A stretch of 58,410 nucleotides of DNA from Candidatus Pelearchaeum maunauluense (GTDB lineage: Archaea; Thermoproteota; Nitrososphaeria_A; Caldarchaeales; Caldarchaeaceae). Positions 15,994-24,419 of the stretch are shown here, one piece after another; within the stretch, counting starts at the first letter, position 1, and every line of letters starts with the position of its first letter. Location: NCBI GenBank assembly GCA_030059675.1, contig JANVYQ010000009.1:1-58410 (forward strand), in the 5' to 3' direction. The position numbers and the translations under genes were made by a program. The notes beneath the pieces were generated by a model. That model searched no databases. It saw nothing but the letters and a program-made list of their open reading frames with translations, and had not been told where the DNA came from.

Positions 15994-16403
15994 TATTTAA
16001 ACAACCACTAGCAACCAGCTTGTTGGTTGGTCACGTACTCTTAGTAGCTTTAAGTTGGCTGTTTAAGCGTAATTATGGATTAGATGTTTAGTCTTTAAGC
16101 TGATTCTTGGAACAAGCTGGGATGTAATCTTATATTTACTATTTCGCTTATGATAAGTTTCTCTTCTAAACTATCACATATACAGCAACAGGGTCTTAGC
16201 GTCTCTCGCTACGTGGTGTTCGCCGTTTTTCATGAATAAAACAGGATTTCTAAAATATCTTTCAATATTCCTAATTTCGAGTGTAACTATGCGTTTAATG
16301 CCTTAAGCTTCTATCAATGTTAATGCATTCCCGGCTTTTCTTATCCTTTATTCTTGCTGTGGTTATCTTTATGTATATGAGTCTGATTAAGGATTGATGG
16401 GTT
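15994..16403. other. intergenic stretch, decayed coding trace
   Basis: No supported gene. A minus-strand frame near 16165-16290 reads about 40 codons (GIKRIVTLEIRNIERYF...) but has no start and no recognised domain. AT-rich, with no tRNA cloverleaf or terminal repeats that I could find. Confidence 0.35.
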
Positions 16404-16766
16404 ATGGTGTTTCGGGTTAAGAGGGTTTATGATGTACCTTCTAGTGGGGATGGTTTTAGGGTACTTGTGGATAGGCTGTGGCCGCGTGGTCTTGATAGGG
16501 GTAGGGCTAGAGTAGATTTGTGGATGCGTGAGGTTGCGCCTAGTGATGAGCTTAGGCGCTGGTTTGGGCATGACGCTAGTAAGTGGGAGGAGTTTAGGAG
16601 GCGTTATTTTGAGGAGCTTGGGGAGAAGGATGAGCTGGTTAATGCTATTTTGGAGCTTGAGAAGTGGATGGGGGTGGTTACCCTGTTGTTCAGCGCTAGG
16701 GATTTGGAGCATAATAATGCGGTTGTGCTTATGGAGTATCTTATCCGTCTTCGCGGTGGGCGTTAG
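16404..16766 (+). CDS. DUF488 (YeaO-like) family protein
   Basis: 120 residues that match the short DUF488 form end to end: 'VKRVYD', 'GFRVLVDRLWPRGLDRGRARVDLWMREVAPSDELRRWFGHDASKWEEFRRRYFEEL' and 'VTLLFSARDLEHNNAVVLMEYL'. The family is widespread and its function is not established. It converges with the GIY-YIG gene, overlapping by four bases. Confidence 0.88.
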   Translation: MVFRVKRVYDVPSSGDGFRVLVDRLWPRGLDRGRARVDLWMREVAPSDELRRWFGHDASKWEEFRRRYFEELGEKDELVNAILELEKWMGVVTLLFSARDLEHNNAVVLMEYLIRLRGGR

Positions 16767-17248
16767 CTATTTTTCACCACCATTTTTACCGCCTTAATTA
16801 GTTTCTGGTAATTTGTTGAGTAGGCTAAGTGTGAGGGGCATTTGCAGTCTGTTGAGCCGAAGCCTCTTACGTAGTTTTTCATCTTTTTTATGAGATATGC
16901 TGCTATTTTGCATTCGTTCTCAGGTTTTGGGTTACATGCTATTGCGCGTATGTGTGTTGAGGGTAGTGATGTTAGGGTGTCTATGTGCCAGTGTTTTCTT
17001 TTCTTTTTGTGTCTTAGGTGTCTTGTTATGCGTGCTCTTAGGGCGCGTTTTGCGGAGCCTGCGTATGCGTAGTATCCGTGTGTTAGTTTTATCTTTCCCA
17101 GCGAGCCTATCTTGAGTGTTTTTGTTTGTTTTAGGGCTATTATGATGACGTAGCTTCCTGAGTCTGGTAGGTTTGCTGGGTTTTGGTGAAGAAAAATATG
17201 TGGGGGATGTTGCCCCTTGGTTGAGGCTCTTATATTCCGACGCCTCAA
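16763..17248 (-). CDS. DUF123 GIY-YIG-like nuclease-domain protein
   Basis: 161 residues with the DUF123 pattern: 'GSYVIIIAL', 'GYYAYAGSAKRALRARITRHLRHKKKRKHWHIDTLTS', 'ENECKIAAYL' and 'GFGSTDCKCPSHL'. The GYYAYAGSA segment corresponds to the GIY-YIG hairpin, with a catalytic Arg in the following helix. The family is sometimes fused to endonuclease III; its substrate is not known. The only start before the domain is TTG at 17248. It lies seven bases after the small histone-fold gene on the same strand. Confidence 0.82.
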   Translation of the reverse strand: MRRRNIRASTKGQHPPHIFLHQNPANLPDSGSYVIIIALKQTKTLKIGSLGKIKLTHGYYAYAGSAKRALRARITRHLRHKKKRKHWHIDTLTSLPSTHIRAIACNPKPENECKIAAYLIKKMKNYVRGFGSTDCKCPSHLAYSTNYQKLIKAVKMVVKNS

Positions 17249-17255
17249 GACTTTC

Positions 17256-17432
17256 TTAGAAGTCTTCTTTGATTATCGTCTTCCTGCCGTTGGCTTGGCA
17301 GCGTTTGACGGCTCTGTTGATCAGCTCCTTGACGGCGGCGTCTAGTCCCTCTAGGGCGTCTGAGCTGAGCCGAATACCCTCTGGGAGCAGCTCCCTAACT
17401 CTAGACTCCACGATTACGAAGTCTTTCGCCAT
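17256..17432 (-). CDS. 58-residue histone-fold protein (DUF1931-like)
   Basis: A short gene starting at ATG 17432 and ending TAA 17256. The product contains 'IRLSSDALEGLDAAVKELINRAVKRCQANGRKTIIKEDF', which matches the core of archaeal DUF1931/histone-like proteins: a long central helix followed by 'A-x-A-N-G-R-K-T-x-x-x-x-D'. Histone-fold proteins dimerise and bind DNA. At 58 residues it ends right after the loop-2 'KT' strand, shorter than a full histone. It is probably co-transcribed with the downstream GIY-YIG gene (7-base gap). Confidence 0.78.
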   Translation of the reverse strand: MAKDFVIVESRVRELLPEGIRLSSDALEGLDAAVKELINRAVKRCQANGRKTIIKEDF

Positions 17433-17598
17433 TTCAACTCACATTACCCGCTTAAAAAGCGGTAAAATAGGTTTTCTTTTCCATGAGCCTGTAAGCCATA
17501 TCTGGCGCATCTTAGCCCCTTTTTAGGGTATTTAATCGGTAATACGCCTAAAACCTAACAAATAAGCCCGCCCTAGCCGTGTGGAGGGAGTGAGAGCC

Positions 17599-17919
17599 GT
17601 GCAGTATTTCATGGCTGTTAAGGTTGGTGAGCGGGTAGCAACGCGTGCGCAGCAGAGGCTGCTCAACTACGTCCCATCAGCACTAGTTGCTATGATAGTG
17701 AAGGAGAAGAGCGACGGTTTCCAGCCTGTGGGTGAGGAAGACCTTTTCGCCGTGCTCCCCGTAGGGGCTGACGAGTATATCATAGCCTTATGCGACGCCG
17801 AGGGCTACGCCAAGGCAATCTCAACGCACCTCTCGAAGGAAGAGACGGAGAAGACGGTTGAGAAGATGCGCCGTGATGGGATTCAGGAGTTCTCTGGAAG
17901 AGTCATACTCCCAGTCTAG
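17599..17919 (+). CDS. conserved-looking hypothetical protein
   Basis: About 106 residues from the GTG at 17599, chosen because GGAGGGAG lies eight bases upstream; a GTG at 17581 would add six residues. It looks like a compact alpha/beta protein ('VPSALVAMIVKEK', 'DEYIIALCDAEGYAKAISTHLSKEETEKTVEKM'). I do not recognise it. Codon usage resembles the neighbouring core genes, so it is likely real. It converges with the DUF72 gene with a four-base overlap. Confidence 0.6.
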   Translation: MQYFMAVKVGERVATRAQQRLLNYVPSALVAMIVKEKSDGFQPVGEEDLFAVLPVGADEYIIALCDAEGYAKAISTHLSKEETEKTVEKMRRDGIQEFSGRVILPV

Positions 17920-18665
17920 AGCATCCTCTTGAATGCCTCAGCATCCACAGCCATGGATACGTTGTTGAAGAGGATAAAGCCCTGCTCGGAGCGCCTCATC
18001 TCCTCAAACACATACTCGCGGAGTTTCTCCAAGTCTTCGCGCGTGTAGCGATATGAGTAGTTGACCTCGCCTTTCCCTATGCCGTGGAGGCGTGTGTAGA
18101 ATATTTTATGCCGCGCAACTGGTTTCCAGCGGAAAACATCAACCACATGAACCACGCCATATCTCTCACATATTCGGCGTACCTCTTCACCATTATCGCG
18201 CCACGTGCCGCGCGGCTCCCAGCCTAACATGAAGCCCTCAGCTACGGTGTTGGCGAAGAAACGTTCAGCATTCTCAGCATTCTCTTCAGAGTAGCCGAAA
18301 GACGCTGGTGTTTGAATCACCACAACACGCGCATCAACTGCGCGCGCTATCTCAACGGTTTTTCTCCACGCCTCCATATTCTCCCGAGATGGCTTTAGAT
18401 TACCATATAGATGCTGCTTGCTCTTGGGGACCGTTATCCCAGCGCGCTTCCATGTCGGGCTTGTCGGCGGGTGCGTCAAGGCTTGCCAGGCCTTCATGTT
18501 AAAGACGAAACCGTCTGGGGCTTTCTCCCTCCATTTCCGCGCGGTCTCCACACGCGGAAGCTTGTAGAAGGTCTCCTGAAGCTCAATAGTCCTGAACTGC
18601 TTATAATATGCTTCCTTACCGCCGCGGACAGCCCACCCGCAGCAGCCTACCAAGATGTTTGGCAT
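17916..18665 (-). CDS. DUF72 (YecE-like) family protein
   Basis: 249 residues with DUF72 hallmarks: 'VGCCGWAV' at the N-terminus, 'YKQFRTIELQETFYKLPRVETARKWREKAPDGFVFNMKAWQALTH', 'VVVIQTPASFG', a central 'EPRGTW' and 'YTRLHG'. The fold is a TIM barrel related to xylose-isomerase-like enzymes; the activity is unknown. Length and motif order are normal. Confidence 0.9.
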   Translation of the reverse strand: MPNILVGCCGWAVRGGKEAYYKQFRTIELQETFYKLPRVETARKWREKAPDGFVFNMKAWQALTHPPTSPTWKRAGITVPKSKQHLYGNLKPSRENMEAWRKTVEIARAVDARVVVIQTPASFGYSEENAENAERFFANTVAEGFMLGWEPRGTWRDNGEEVRRICERYGVVHVVDVFRWKPVARHKIFYTRLHGIGKGEVNYSYRYTREDLEKLREYVFEEMRRSEQGFILFNNVSMAVDAEAFKRML

Positions 18666-18702
18666 ACCATAGTCATGTAGGGTAGTGGGCGAATATTTGC
18701 GT

Positions 18703-19323
18703 TTAGACTATGTTTCTGGAGCTTATGTAGTGTTGGGCTAGTTTCTTGAGGGCTGCTCTCAAGTGTCTACTGACCGTTGATGTGGTTAGCCCTAGGTTTG
18801 CTGCTATTTGGCTCAGGTCTGCTCTACGCGGCGCGTCGAAGAACCCTAGCTGGAGAGCTACGTTCAGAACAGCTACCTGCTTGTCTGTGAGCCTCACCTC
18901 CCCCTCATACTCCCTATTCTCCAGCACCTCAACGCGAAGCCCCCTATTGCGCATCTCCGAAACAATCTGACGCCCCGATATGGGGCCAGCTACCACAACC
19001 CTAACCAAGAGGCCAACACCATCAAGATAAGCAATCCAGTCGGGTATGCACTGGGACTTGGAAAGCACCTTACACGAGGTACAGCTGCTTGACGTAATCC
19101 AGATATGATTGTCGTCTAGGACTATGGGCTTGACGCCTGTTTTGACCAGCTCCCGCGCATCTATAGGCTTGTCAATCTTGAGGAGATGGTCTGAGTTATT
19201 CTCACCCACTTTTAGCCTCTTAATCATCCCCTGTATAGCCCTTGGCTGGAGGAGCCTGATTACGCTACAATCACTATTCTTAATGACGATTGTTAGTGCG
19301 CGCGTGCCTAAGTGTCTGGTCAA
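18703..19323 (-). CDS. bacterio-opsin-activator-type HTH_10 regulator
   Basis: About 206 residues. The C-terminal helix-turn-helix 'LTDKQVAVLNVALQLGFFDAPRRADLSQIAANLGLTTSTVSRHLRAALKKL' is the HTH_10 domain of archaeal Bat-type regulators. The N-terminal sensor half has a cysteine cluster 'SSSCTSCKVLSKSQC', a possible metal or redox site. I chose TTG 19323 (LTRHLGTRALT...); a longer form from 19371 would overlap the oxidase gene by 23 bases. It directly follows the oxidase genes on the same strand and probably regulates them; this is inference. Confidence 0.8.
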   Translation of the reverse strand: MTRHLGTRALTIVIKNSDCSVIRLLQPRAIQGMIKRLKVGENNSDHLLKIDKPIDARELVKTGVKPIVLDDNHIWITSSSCTSCKVLSKSQCIPDWIAYLDGVGLLVRVVVAGPISGRQIVSEMRNRGLRVEVLENREYEGEVRLTDKQVAVLNVALQLGFFDAPRRADLSQIAANLGLTTSTVSRHLRAALKKLAQHYISSRNIV

Positions 19324-19348
19324 GCCGTGAAAAATAATGGTTGGGTGT

Positions 19349-20971
19349 TTAAACTGTTTTTGAAGCAACACGGGGCTTTGAGGGTAGGAAGATTCCTATC
19401 AACGCCTTTATCCCTATTGTCCTGACCACGTTGAGCATGAAGAAGGTGAAGCCAGCAGCCATTAGTAGGGCTCCGACTATCGCCACAGTCATGTAAGGCT
19501 CGTATGGTCCTAGCCCCATCGGGTAGAGTGTTCTTCGCAGCATTCCAGCAGAGCCAGCTAGGCCCATGCTAAGCCCCATTACGAGGCCGCCTACTGTCAT
19601 GAGTATTAGATGCGCATCCGCCAGCCTCTCGTTAAGCGACTTACCTGTGAGCATGGGGAAGAGCGCGTATATTGCGGCGAATATCGTCAGGCTCAGGCCG
19701 ACGAGGAGCTGTACGTGGCCGTGTATCCCGATAACCCACTGCGTGTTGTGAAGATAACGGTTCATTGAGTAGTTGGCTTGTATTATCCCAGCCGTCCCCC
19801 CTATGCCGTAGCCGAGTATAGAAGCCAAGACAAACTTCAGAGGGGCTGAGTACTTCACAGGCCTTGCGAGCCAGATGGTCATTAAGACAGCGAACATCGT
19901 AAGCCCCATCGTTAGCAACTCACCCCACGTGAATATCTGGCCCTGTATCTGGAGGAACAGCGGCTGGGGAGTGTCAGCCAGCATGTGGTGGTTCCATACG
20001 AAGAGGGAAACTACCAGGTCTGCGAGTATGACAGTTCTCACGACGCTCTCACCGTAAAGCGGCCTACCGAGGAGCAGGGGGACGAGCAGATACCACGTGC
20101 CAGCGGTGAATATCAGCACGTTACCATCAGCTATTAGGTCAAGCCCCCACCAGAAGACGTTCTTGTATATGAGCGGGTCTATGATGTTGAAGCTCAGGCC
20201 TGCTCCTGGCAGTAGGTAGGAGAGGCCGAATATTATTATGAGGATTCCGAAGCCGCCCATCACGAGAGCGTTGAGCGTTGTATCAACGCATCCCCGGAAG
20301 ACCGCGACGGCGAATACTGGGTAGTTAGAGACCTTTTCCACATAGTTGGGTATTCCGCGTATCTTTGCCCGTAGCTTGTCTAGGTTGAACGCAGTTACTA
20401 GCAGCTCTTTGGCGACGTATGCTGCTCCAGCCTTGACATTCCCCCCACCATTGGCAACTACTTCCTGCTGCCTAACGGGGAGGAAGATTGTGGCAAACAT
20501 GTTGAAGAAGAATGTGAGGACTTCGAGGATTATTAGCGCAGCACCAAGGCCAAATGCTACTAGGCTAATCGGCTCCCATCCAGCCAGCTCAACAGCGGCT
20601 GGGAGAGGCCAGTATAGAGTGTAGAGAGGCGCGTAGCGTGTTATGAACGTTGTAGCCCAGACAGTTGCTACGCCTATTGTCATCAGCCAGAAGCTCGCGT
20701 ACGCGGCTCTCTTGCTGTATATATCGCGATTCAGCACATAGGGGACGAGGAAGTAGAAAGCACCCATAACAGCCATGTAAGCCCATCCATATATTCCGAC
20801 AAAGGGATGCGCAGTCATAATCGCGTAGAAGTGCTTCTCGGTAAAGAACTCGGTTAGCATGTTGGAGATTCTGAAGCGCATAATCGTTCCTTCAAGGCCA
20901 GCAAGGGCGAAGAATACTAGCGCAACAACGACGAAGCGAAGCGTTAATAGCTTCCGTTCATCCTCGTTCAT
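19349..20971 (-). CDS. heme-copper oxidase superfamily subunit I with His-to-Asp at a CuB ligand
   Basis: 540 residues and about 13-14 membrane helices. Low-spin heme His55 ('TAHPFVGIYGW') and the pair His417/His419 ('IHGHVQLL') are present, as are two CuB-type ligands His328-His329 ('WNHHMLAD'). The helix-VI ligand, normally His in 'GHPEVY' (oxidases) or 'VVHLWVEG' (NO reductases), is Asp278 in 'WWGLDLIADGNV', and the cross-linked Tyr is absent. The spacing to a following acidic-Gly pair resembles NO reductases. It could be an NO-reductase-like or otherwise altered enzyme. It overlaps the subunit II gene (ATGA). Confidence 0.85.
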   Translation of the reverse strand: MNEDERKLLTLRFVVVALVFFALAGLEGTIMRFRISNMLTEFFTEKHFYAIMTAHPFVGIYGWAYMAVMGAFYFLVPYVLNRDIYSKRAAYASFWLMTIGVATVWATTFITRYAPLYTLYWPLPAAVELAGWEPISLVAFGLGAALIILEVLTFFFNMFATIFLPVRQQEVVANGGGNVKAGAAYVAKELLVTAFNLDKLRAKIRGIPNYVEKVSNYPVFAVAVFRGCVDTTLNALVMGGFGILIIIFGLSYLLPGAGLSFNIIDPLIYKNVFWWGLDLIADGNVLIFTAGTWYLLVPLLLGRPLYGESVVRTVILADLVVSLFVWNHHMLADTPQPLFLQIQGQIFTWGELLTMGLTMFAVLMTIWLARPVKYSAPLKFVLASILGYGIGGTAGIIQANYSMNRYLHNTQWVIGIHGHVQLLVGLSLTIFAAIYALFPMLTGKSLNERLADAHLILMTVGGLVMGLSMGLAGSAGMLRRTLYPMGLGPYEPYMTVAIVGALLMAAGFTFFMLNVVRTIGIKALIGIFLPSKPRVASKTV

Positions 20972-21567
20972 CTTCCACCACCCCCAACAACAGCTATAGC
21001 ATCAGGCACGTACATGTACGGATGCTTAGGACCACTGTACTCTGTTGAGCGTATGTCGTAGTGTCCTGGCTCTTCAAAGACCCATGTTATCCTGTTCTCG
21101 TATGGTTTTGGGACTACCTGCATCTGAAAGACCATAGTCCCGTCTTTTCTGAAGACCCCGAAACCGTATGTTAGGTCGTCTGAGATTACGATGAACTCTA
21201 CGGGTACGCCTGCTGGGATTGTAATGGGCTTCTCAGGCAGGATGAACTTGTAGTCTCTAACTTCTATGACCACCTGCTTTACGGGCTGCTCTTGCGCCCA
21301 TAGCGCGTTCTTGGCTGCTGGCACTAGGGGCGAGAGCGTGGCTAGGTTTCCGAGGAGCGCAACGGCTACTAGGAAGTAAAGCCACTGCCGCTCCCGCCTA
21401 TCCATCCCACGCCCAGCCCCACCATCAGCACGCTCCCGCGCGCTTACACCACCCCTAGGCGGCCTGCGCGTAACTATGTAGAAGAAGACGATGAATCCTA
21501 TTATGGTTGTGAATACCGTGAGGTAGAAGAGCTCTATTATATTCTGTATTGTCATTTTCCACATCAA
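20968..21567 (-). CDS. heme-copper oxidase subunit II-like protein lacking the CuA site
   Basis: 199 residues: a membrane helix (about 13-32), a loop rich in Arg and Gly, a second helix (63-82) and a cupredoxin domain to the end. The usual CuA ligands are changed: the first His is Tyr134, both Cys of the 'C-x-x-x-C' motif are Ser174 and Ser178, while His182 and Met185 keep exact spacing ('STEYSGPKHPYM'). It cannot form a normal CuA centre, so electrons would have to enter another way, for example from quinol. Its stop overlaps the subunit I start by four bases. Confidence 0.85.
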   Translation of the reverse strand: MMWKMTIQNIIELFYLTVFTTIIGFIVFFYIVTRRPPRGGVSARERADGGAGRGMDRRERQWLYFLVAVALLGNLATLSPLVPAAKNALWAQEQPVKQVVIEVRDYKFILPEKPITIPAGVPVEFIVISDDLTYGFGVFRKDGTMVFQMQVVPKPYENRITWVFEEPGHYDIRSTEYSGPKHPYMYVPDAIAVVGGGGR

Positions 21568-21686
21568 TATATACTATAATTATCGTTGTTGATATGGAAT
21601 ATACGCAAAATATTGCATAGACGGTAATATTTACAGCCCAAAATCTTCTAAACAGCCCCGCAGAGCTTAGGAGAGCGTGCCGCAGC
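21568..21686. promoter_or_regulatory. divergent promoter region for oxidase and acyl-CoA dehydrogenase genes
   Basis: An AT-rich gap containing TATA-like sequences just upstream of the oxidase start (ATATATACTATAATT, about 21568-21582). A GGAGAG Shine-Dalgarno-like sequence lies upstream of the acyl-CoA dehydrogenase ATG at 21687. No operator repeat stands out. Confidence 0.4.
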
Positions 21687-22843
21687 ATGTTCGTGCACCA
21701 ACTCACAGAGGAGCAGGAAATGCTCAGAAAGGCAATCCAAGAGTTCGCCGCGCGCTATCCAGCCGAGTATTGGAGGATGAAGGATGAGCGCCGCGAGTAT
21801 CCTAGTGAGTTCGTCTCAGACCTTATGCGCTCAGGCTGGATGGGCGTGAATATACCCCAAGAATACGGCGGGGCTGGCTATGGTGTAACCGAGACGAGTA
21901 TCGTGCTGGAGGAGCTGGCACGCTCAGGTGGAGGCTTTGAAGCGGCAGGGGCGGCGCATGCTTCTTACTTCAACGCAACCGTGCTGGTCAAGCATGCCAG
22001 CGAGGAGCTAAAGCTGCGCTACCTACCAGCGATAGCACGCGGCGAGCTAAGATTCCAATCCCTAGCAATAACGGAGCAGGGTTCGGGATTCGACACGCCC
22101 AGCATAAGGACACTAGCAGCCAAGCAAGGCGATAAATACGTAATCAACGGGAGCAAAGTCTTCATCTCACGCATACTACACACAGACCTAATGCTCCTAC
22201 TAGCCAGAACAACACCATACGAGCAGGCAGCGAGGAGAACAGGGGGGATGACATTATTCTTGGTGGATGTGCGGAGAGCTGGAGACGCTATCAGGATACG
22301 GGAGATACCAAACAACGTTAGAAGAACGGTAGATACCAGCGAGCTCTTCATAGAGAACTTAGAAGTTCCAGAGGAGAACATAGTAGGCGAAGTTGGCAGG
22401 GGCTTCTATCACCTACTTGATGTAGTGAATGCAGAGCGCATAGACTTGGCAGCGGAATGCATAGGACTGGGAAGACTCGCCCTAAGCCGCGCATAGTATT
22501 CGGAAAGCCAATAGGCCAGTACCAGGCAATAGCGCATCCGCTGGCTGATGCTTACATAAAGCTGGAGGCAGCAGACCTAATGCGCTACAGGGCTGCATGG
22601 CTCTACTACAACAACAAACCCTGCGGCGCAGAAGCAAACATGGCAAAATACCTAGCAGCCGAAGCATGCATGCACGCCTGCGACAGAGCACTACAAACAC
22701 ACGGAGGATATGGGTTCTCAGTAGAGATGGATATAGAACGATACTGGCGCGAAGCAAGACTACACCTACTAGCACCAATCTCACAAGAAATGATACTCAA
22801 CCACATAGCACAAGACAGACTCAACCTACCAAAATCATACTAA
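21687..22843 (+). pseudogene. acyl-CoA dehydrogenase, frameshifted
   Basis: The first part (21687-22496) encodes a normal N-terminal and middle domain ('GWMGVNIPQEYGGAGYG', 'AITEQGSGFDTPSIRT', 'VNAERIDLAAECIGLGRLAL'). It then hits a stop. The C-terminal helical domain continues in another frame from about 22488 ('RIVFGKPIGQYQAIAHPLADAYI' to 'LQTHGGYGFSVEMDIERYWREARL') to 22843. About eight residues that normally join these parts are missing, so the break is a short deletion that also shifts frame, not one slipped base. The catalytic Glu region cannot be made in one chain. A sequencing artefact is less likely but possible. Confidence 0.85.
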
Positions 22844-22929
22844 AAAGATATGATGAGACGTAAGAGCTTAAAGACGTAAATCTACACCATCTTCTATTAA
22901 ACTTACCAAATCTAATATTTTTACTCCCT

Positions 22930-24174
22930 CTATATCACCTCTTTTTCTGGAACTATAAAATATTCTTCGCCATACTTAACAGAGAGCTTCTCCGCCATCA
23001 TCTTAGATTTATGTTGTAAAAGCTTTGCATCAGACTTATCAGGTTCGGTAAGTTTGCATTCAAAGAACAAAGCCTTCTCATCACCGAGCGCCACTATGTC
23101 TATTTCGTTTCCATGCCTATCCCAGTATCGCCCAATCTTATATCCCGTCAAGACTAGCGAAACAATTTCAAGACAAAGTTTCTCAAATACATGCCCTAAG
23201 TAGGTTGGTAAGTTTTTCATTATATCCGCTATTACATACTCTATTTGACCAAAACTCTATCCTATCTTTCATAGGGTTAATGAAGCGCATGTAGAAGGAG
23301 AAGAAATTATCCAGCAGCTGATACCGAGGGACCCTGGTCTTCATTATTGTAGGTTCTTTACCTATGATATCCATCTTCTCTAAGGTTAGAATGTATTTCT
23401 TTAGCTTTGTTCTCTCGATAACCCTATAGTCGCTTATCTCCTTAAGCGTGAGCTTTCCCATGGCTATTGCTTCCATGATCTCTAAGTATCTAATCGGCTC
23501 TCTAAGCTCTGTTTGTAACATTCTTTCAGCTTCTTCATATAGAGGAGCGCCTCTCTCAAGGAAAAGCCTGACTATATTTTCGTGTAAGTCTTTTGAATGG
23601 TCGTACATAAGAAGGTAGTGGGGTGTGCCGCCTAAAATTGAGTAGATTTCTACTATTCTACGCTCATCCACCGAAGGGAATATACGTCTTACAGTTACAT
23701 AGTCAAAGCCCCTAAGTTTGACCACTCTGGTGGCTCTTCCGCAGAGTGGCCCAGCATAGCTTAGGTCCCTCTCAATCATACCAACCGTGGAGCCTAACAA
23801 GAACAACTTACACTTTGACGTGTGATGAAATAGGTCCCAGTAATACTGCAGTTTAGGCGACAAATATTTGGATATTCGCTGGTATTCATCAAAAAACACT
23901 ACACCCACATCCTTAGACATCTTGAAGAGATACTCAAGGAACTCATCTAACGACCTGAAGGAGGTGCTGAAGATTGTCACGCATTTGGATAGGAAACGAC
24001 TAAGACTTGAGCCTTCTACATAAACATAATACCCTCCAACAGTCTCTGGAAGCTTTCTAATCAGGGCGTCTTACCAACTCGTCTACGTCCATAAAGTAAG
24101 ACAAGCTCGGAACGCTCTGACTTCACAACCTCCTTCAATATCTTAAGCTCTTCTTCCCTATTGTAGAATATCAC
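22930..24174 (-). pseudogene. archaeal ATPase (PF01637-type, DUF234 C-terminus), two frameshifts
   Basis: Starts GTG at 24174 ('IFYNREEELKILKEVV'). It carries Walker A 'YGRRRVGKT', then shifts frame near 24067; the next frame reads 'LIRKLPETVGGYYVYVEGSSLSRFLSK' and continues through Walker B 'VVFFDEYQRI' and the winged helix. A second shift near 23235 (one extra base after the codons for FWSN) separates the C-terminal DUF234 nuclease-like part ('NEIDIVALGDEKALFFECKLTE'), which ends at 22930. Members of this family are common in thermophilic archaea and of unknown role, and are often found decaying. TATA-like AT-rich sequence lies upstream of the start. Confidence 0.85.
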
Positions 24175-24292
24175 GTATACTTAAGCTAACACAATAAAAA
24201 TATTTATCTCAGAATCAGGGATGAGCAGGCCTTTATACGCCCCTACAACTGCTGTGTTTTCTTTTCTCCGAAAGTTGACATGTGGAGTATGT

Positions 24293-24415
24293 GCGGGGGG
24301 TGGGATTCGAACCCACGAACCCCTTCGGGAGCAGGTTTCTTATTTTTGGGATCTTAAGCCTGCCGCGTTCAAGGGGGTTTGGTGCCCCTCTTTGACCAGA
24401 CTCGGCCACCCCCGC
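24293..24415 (-). tRNA. tRNA-Leu (anticodon UAA) with two introns
   Basis: The acceptor stem GCGGGGG/CCCCCGC and T arm GTGGG-TTCGAAT-CCCAC frame a class II tRNA with a variable arm. Intron 1 (23 nt, 24367-24389) splits the 3' strand of the D stem. Its BHB has central helix TCAA/TTGA, bulges AGA and ACG, and inner helix GGGG/CCCC. Intron 2 (16 nt, 24337-24352) is at the canonical 37/38 site, with central helix CTTA/TAAG and bulges AGA and AAA on the GCAGG/CCTGC stem. Removing both leaves 84 nt with a complete D stem. The anticodon is TAA (24356-24354). No CCA is encoded. It starts four bases after the eL37 stop codon. Confidence 0.92.
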
Positions 24416-24419
24416 GTTT

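Noticed and set aside
16160..16300. Short minus-strand frame of about 40 codons
   Set aside because: No start codon, no recognisable family and not enough length to call a gene.
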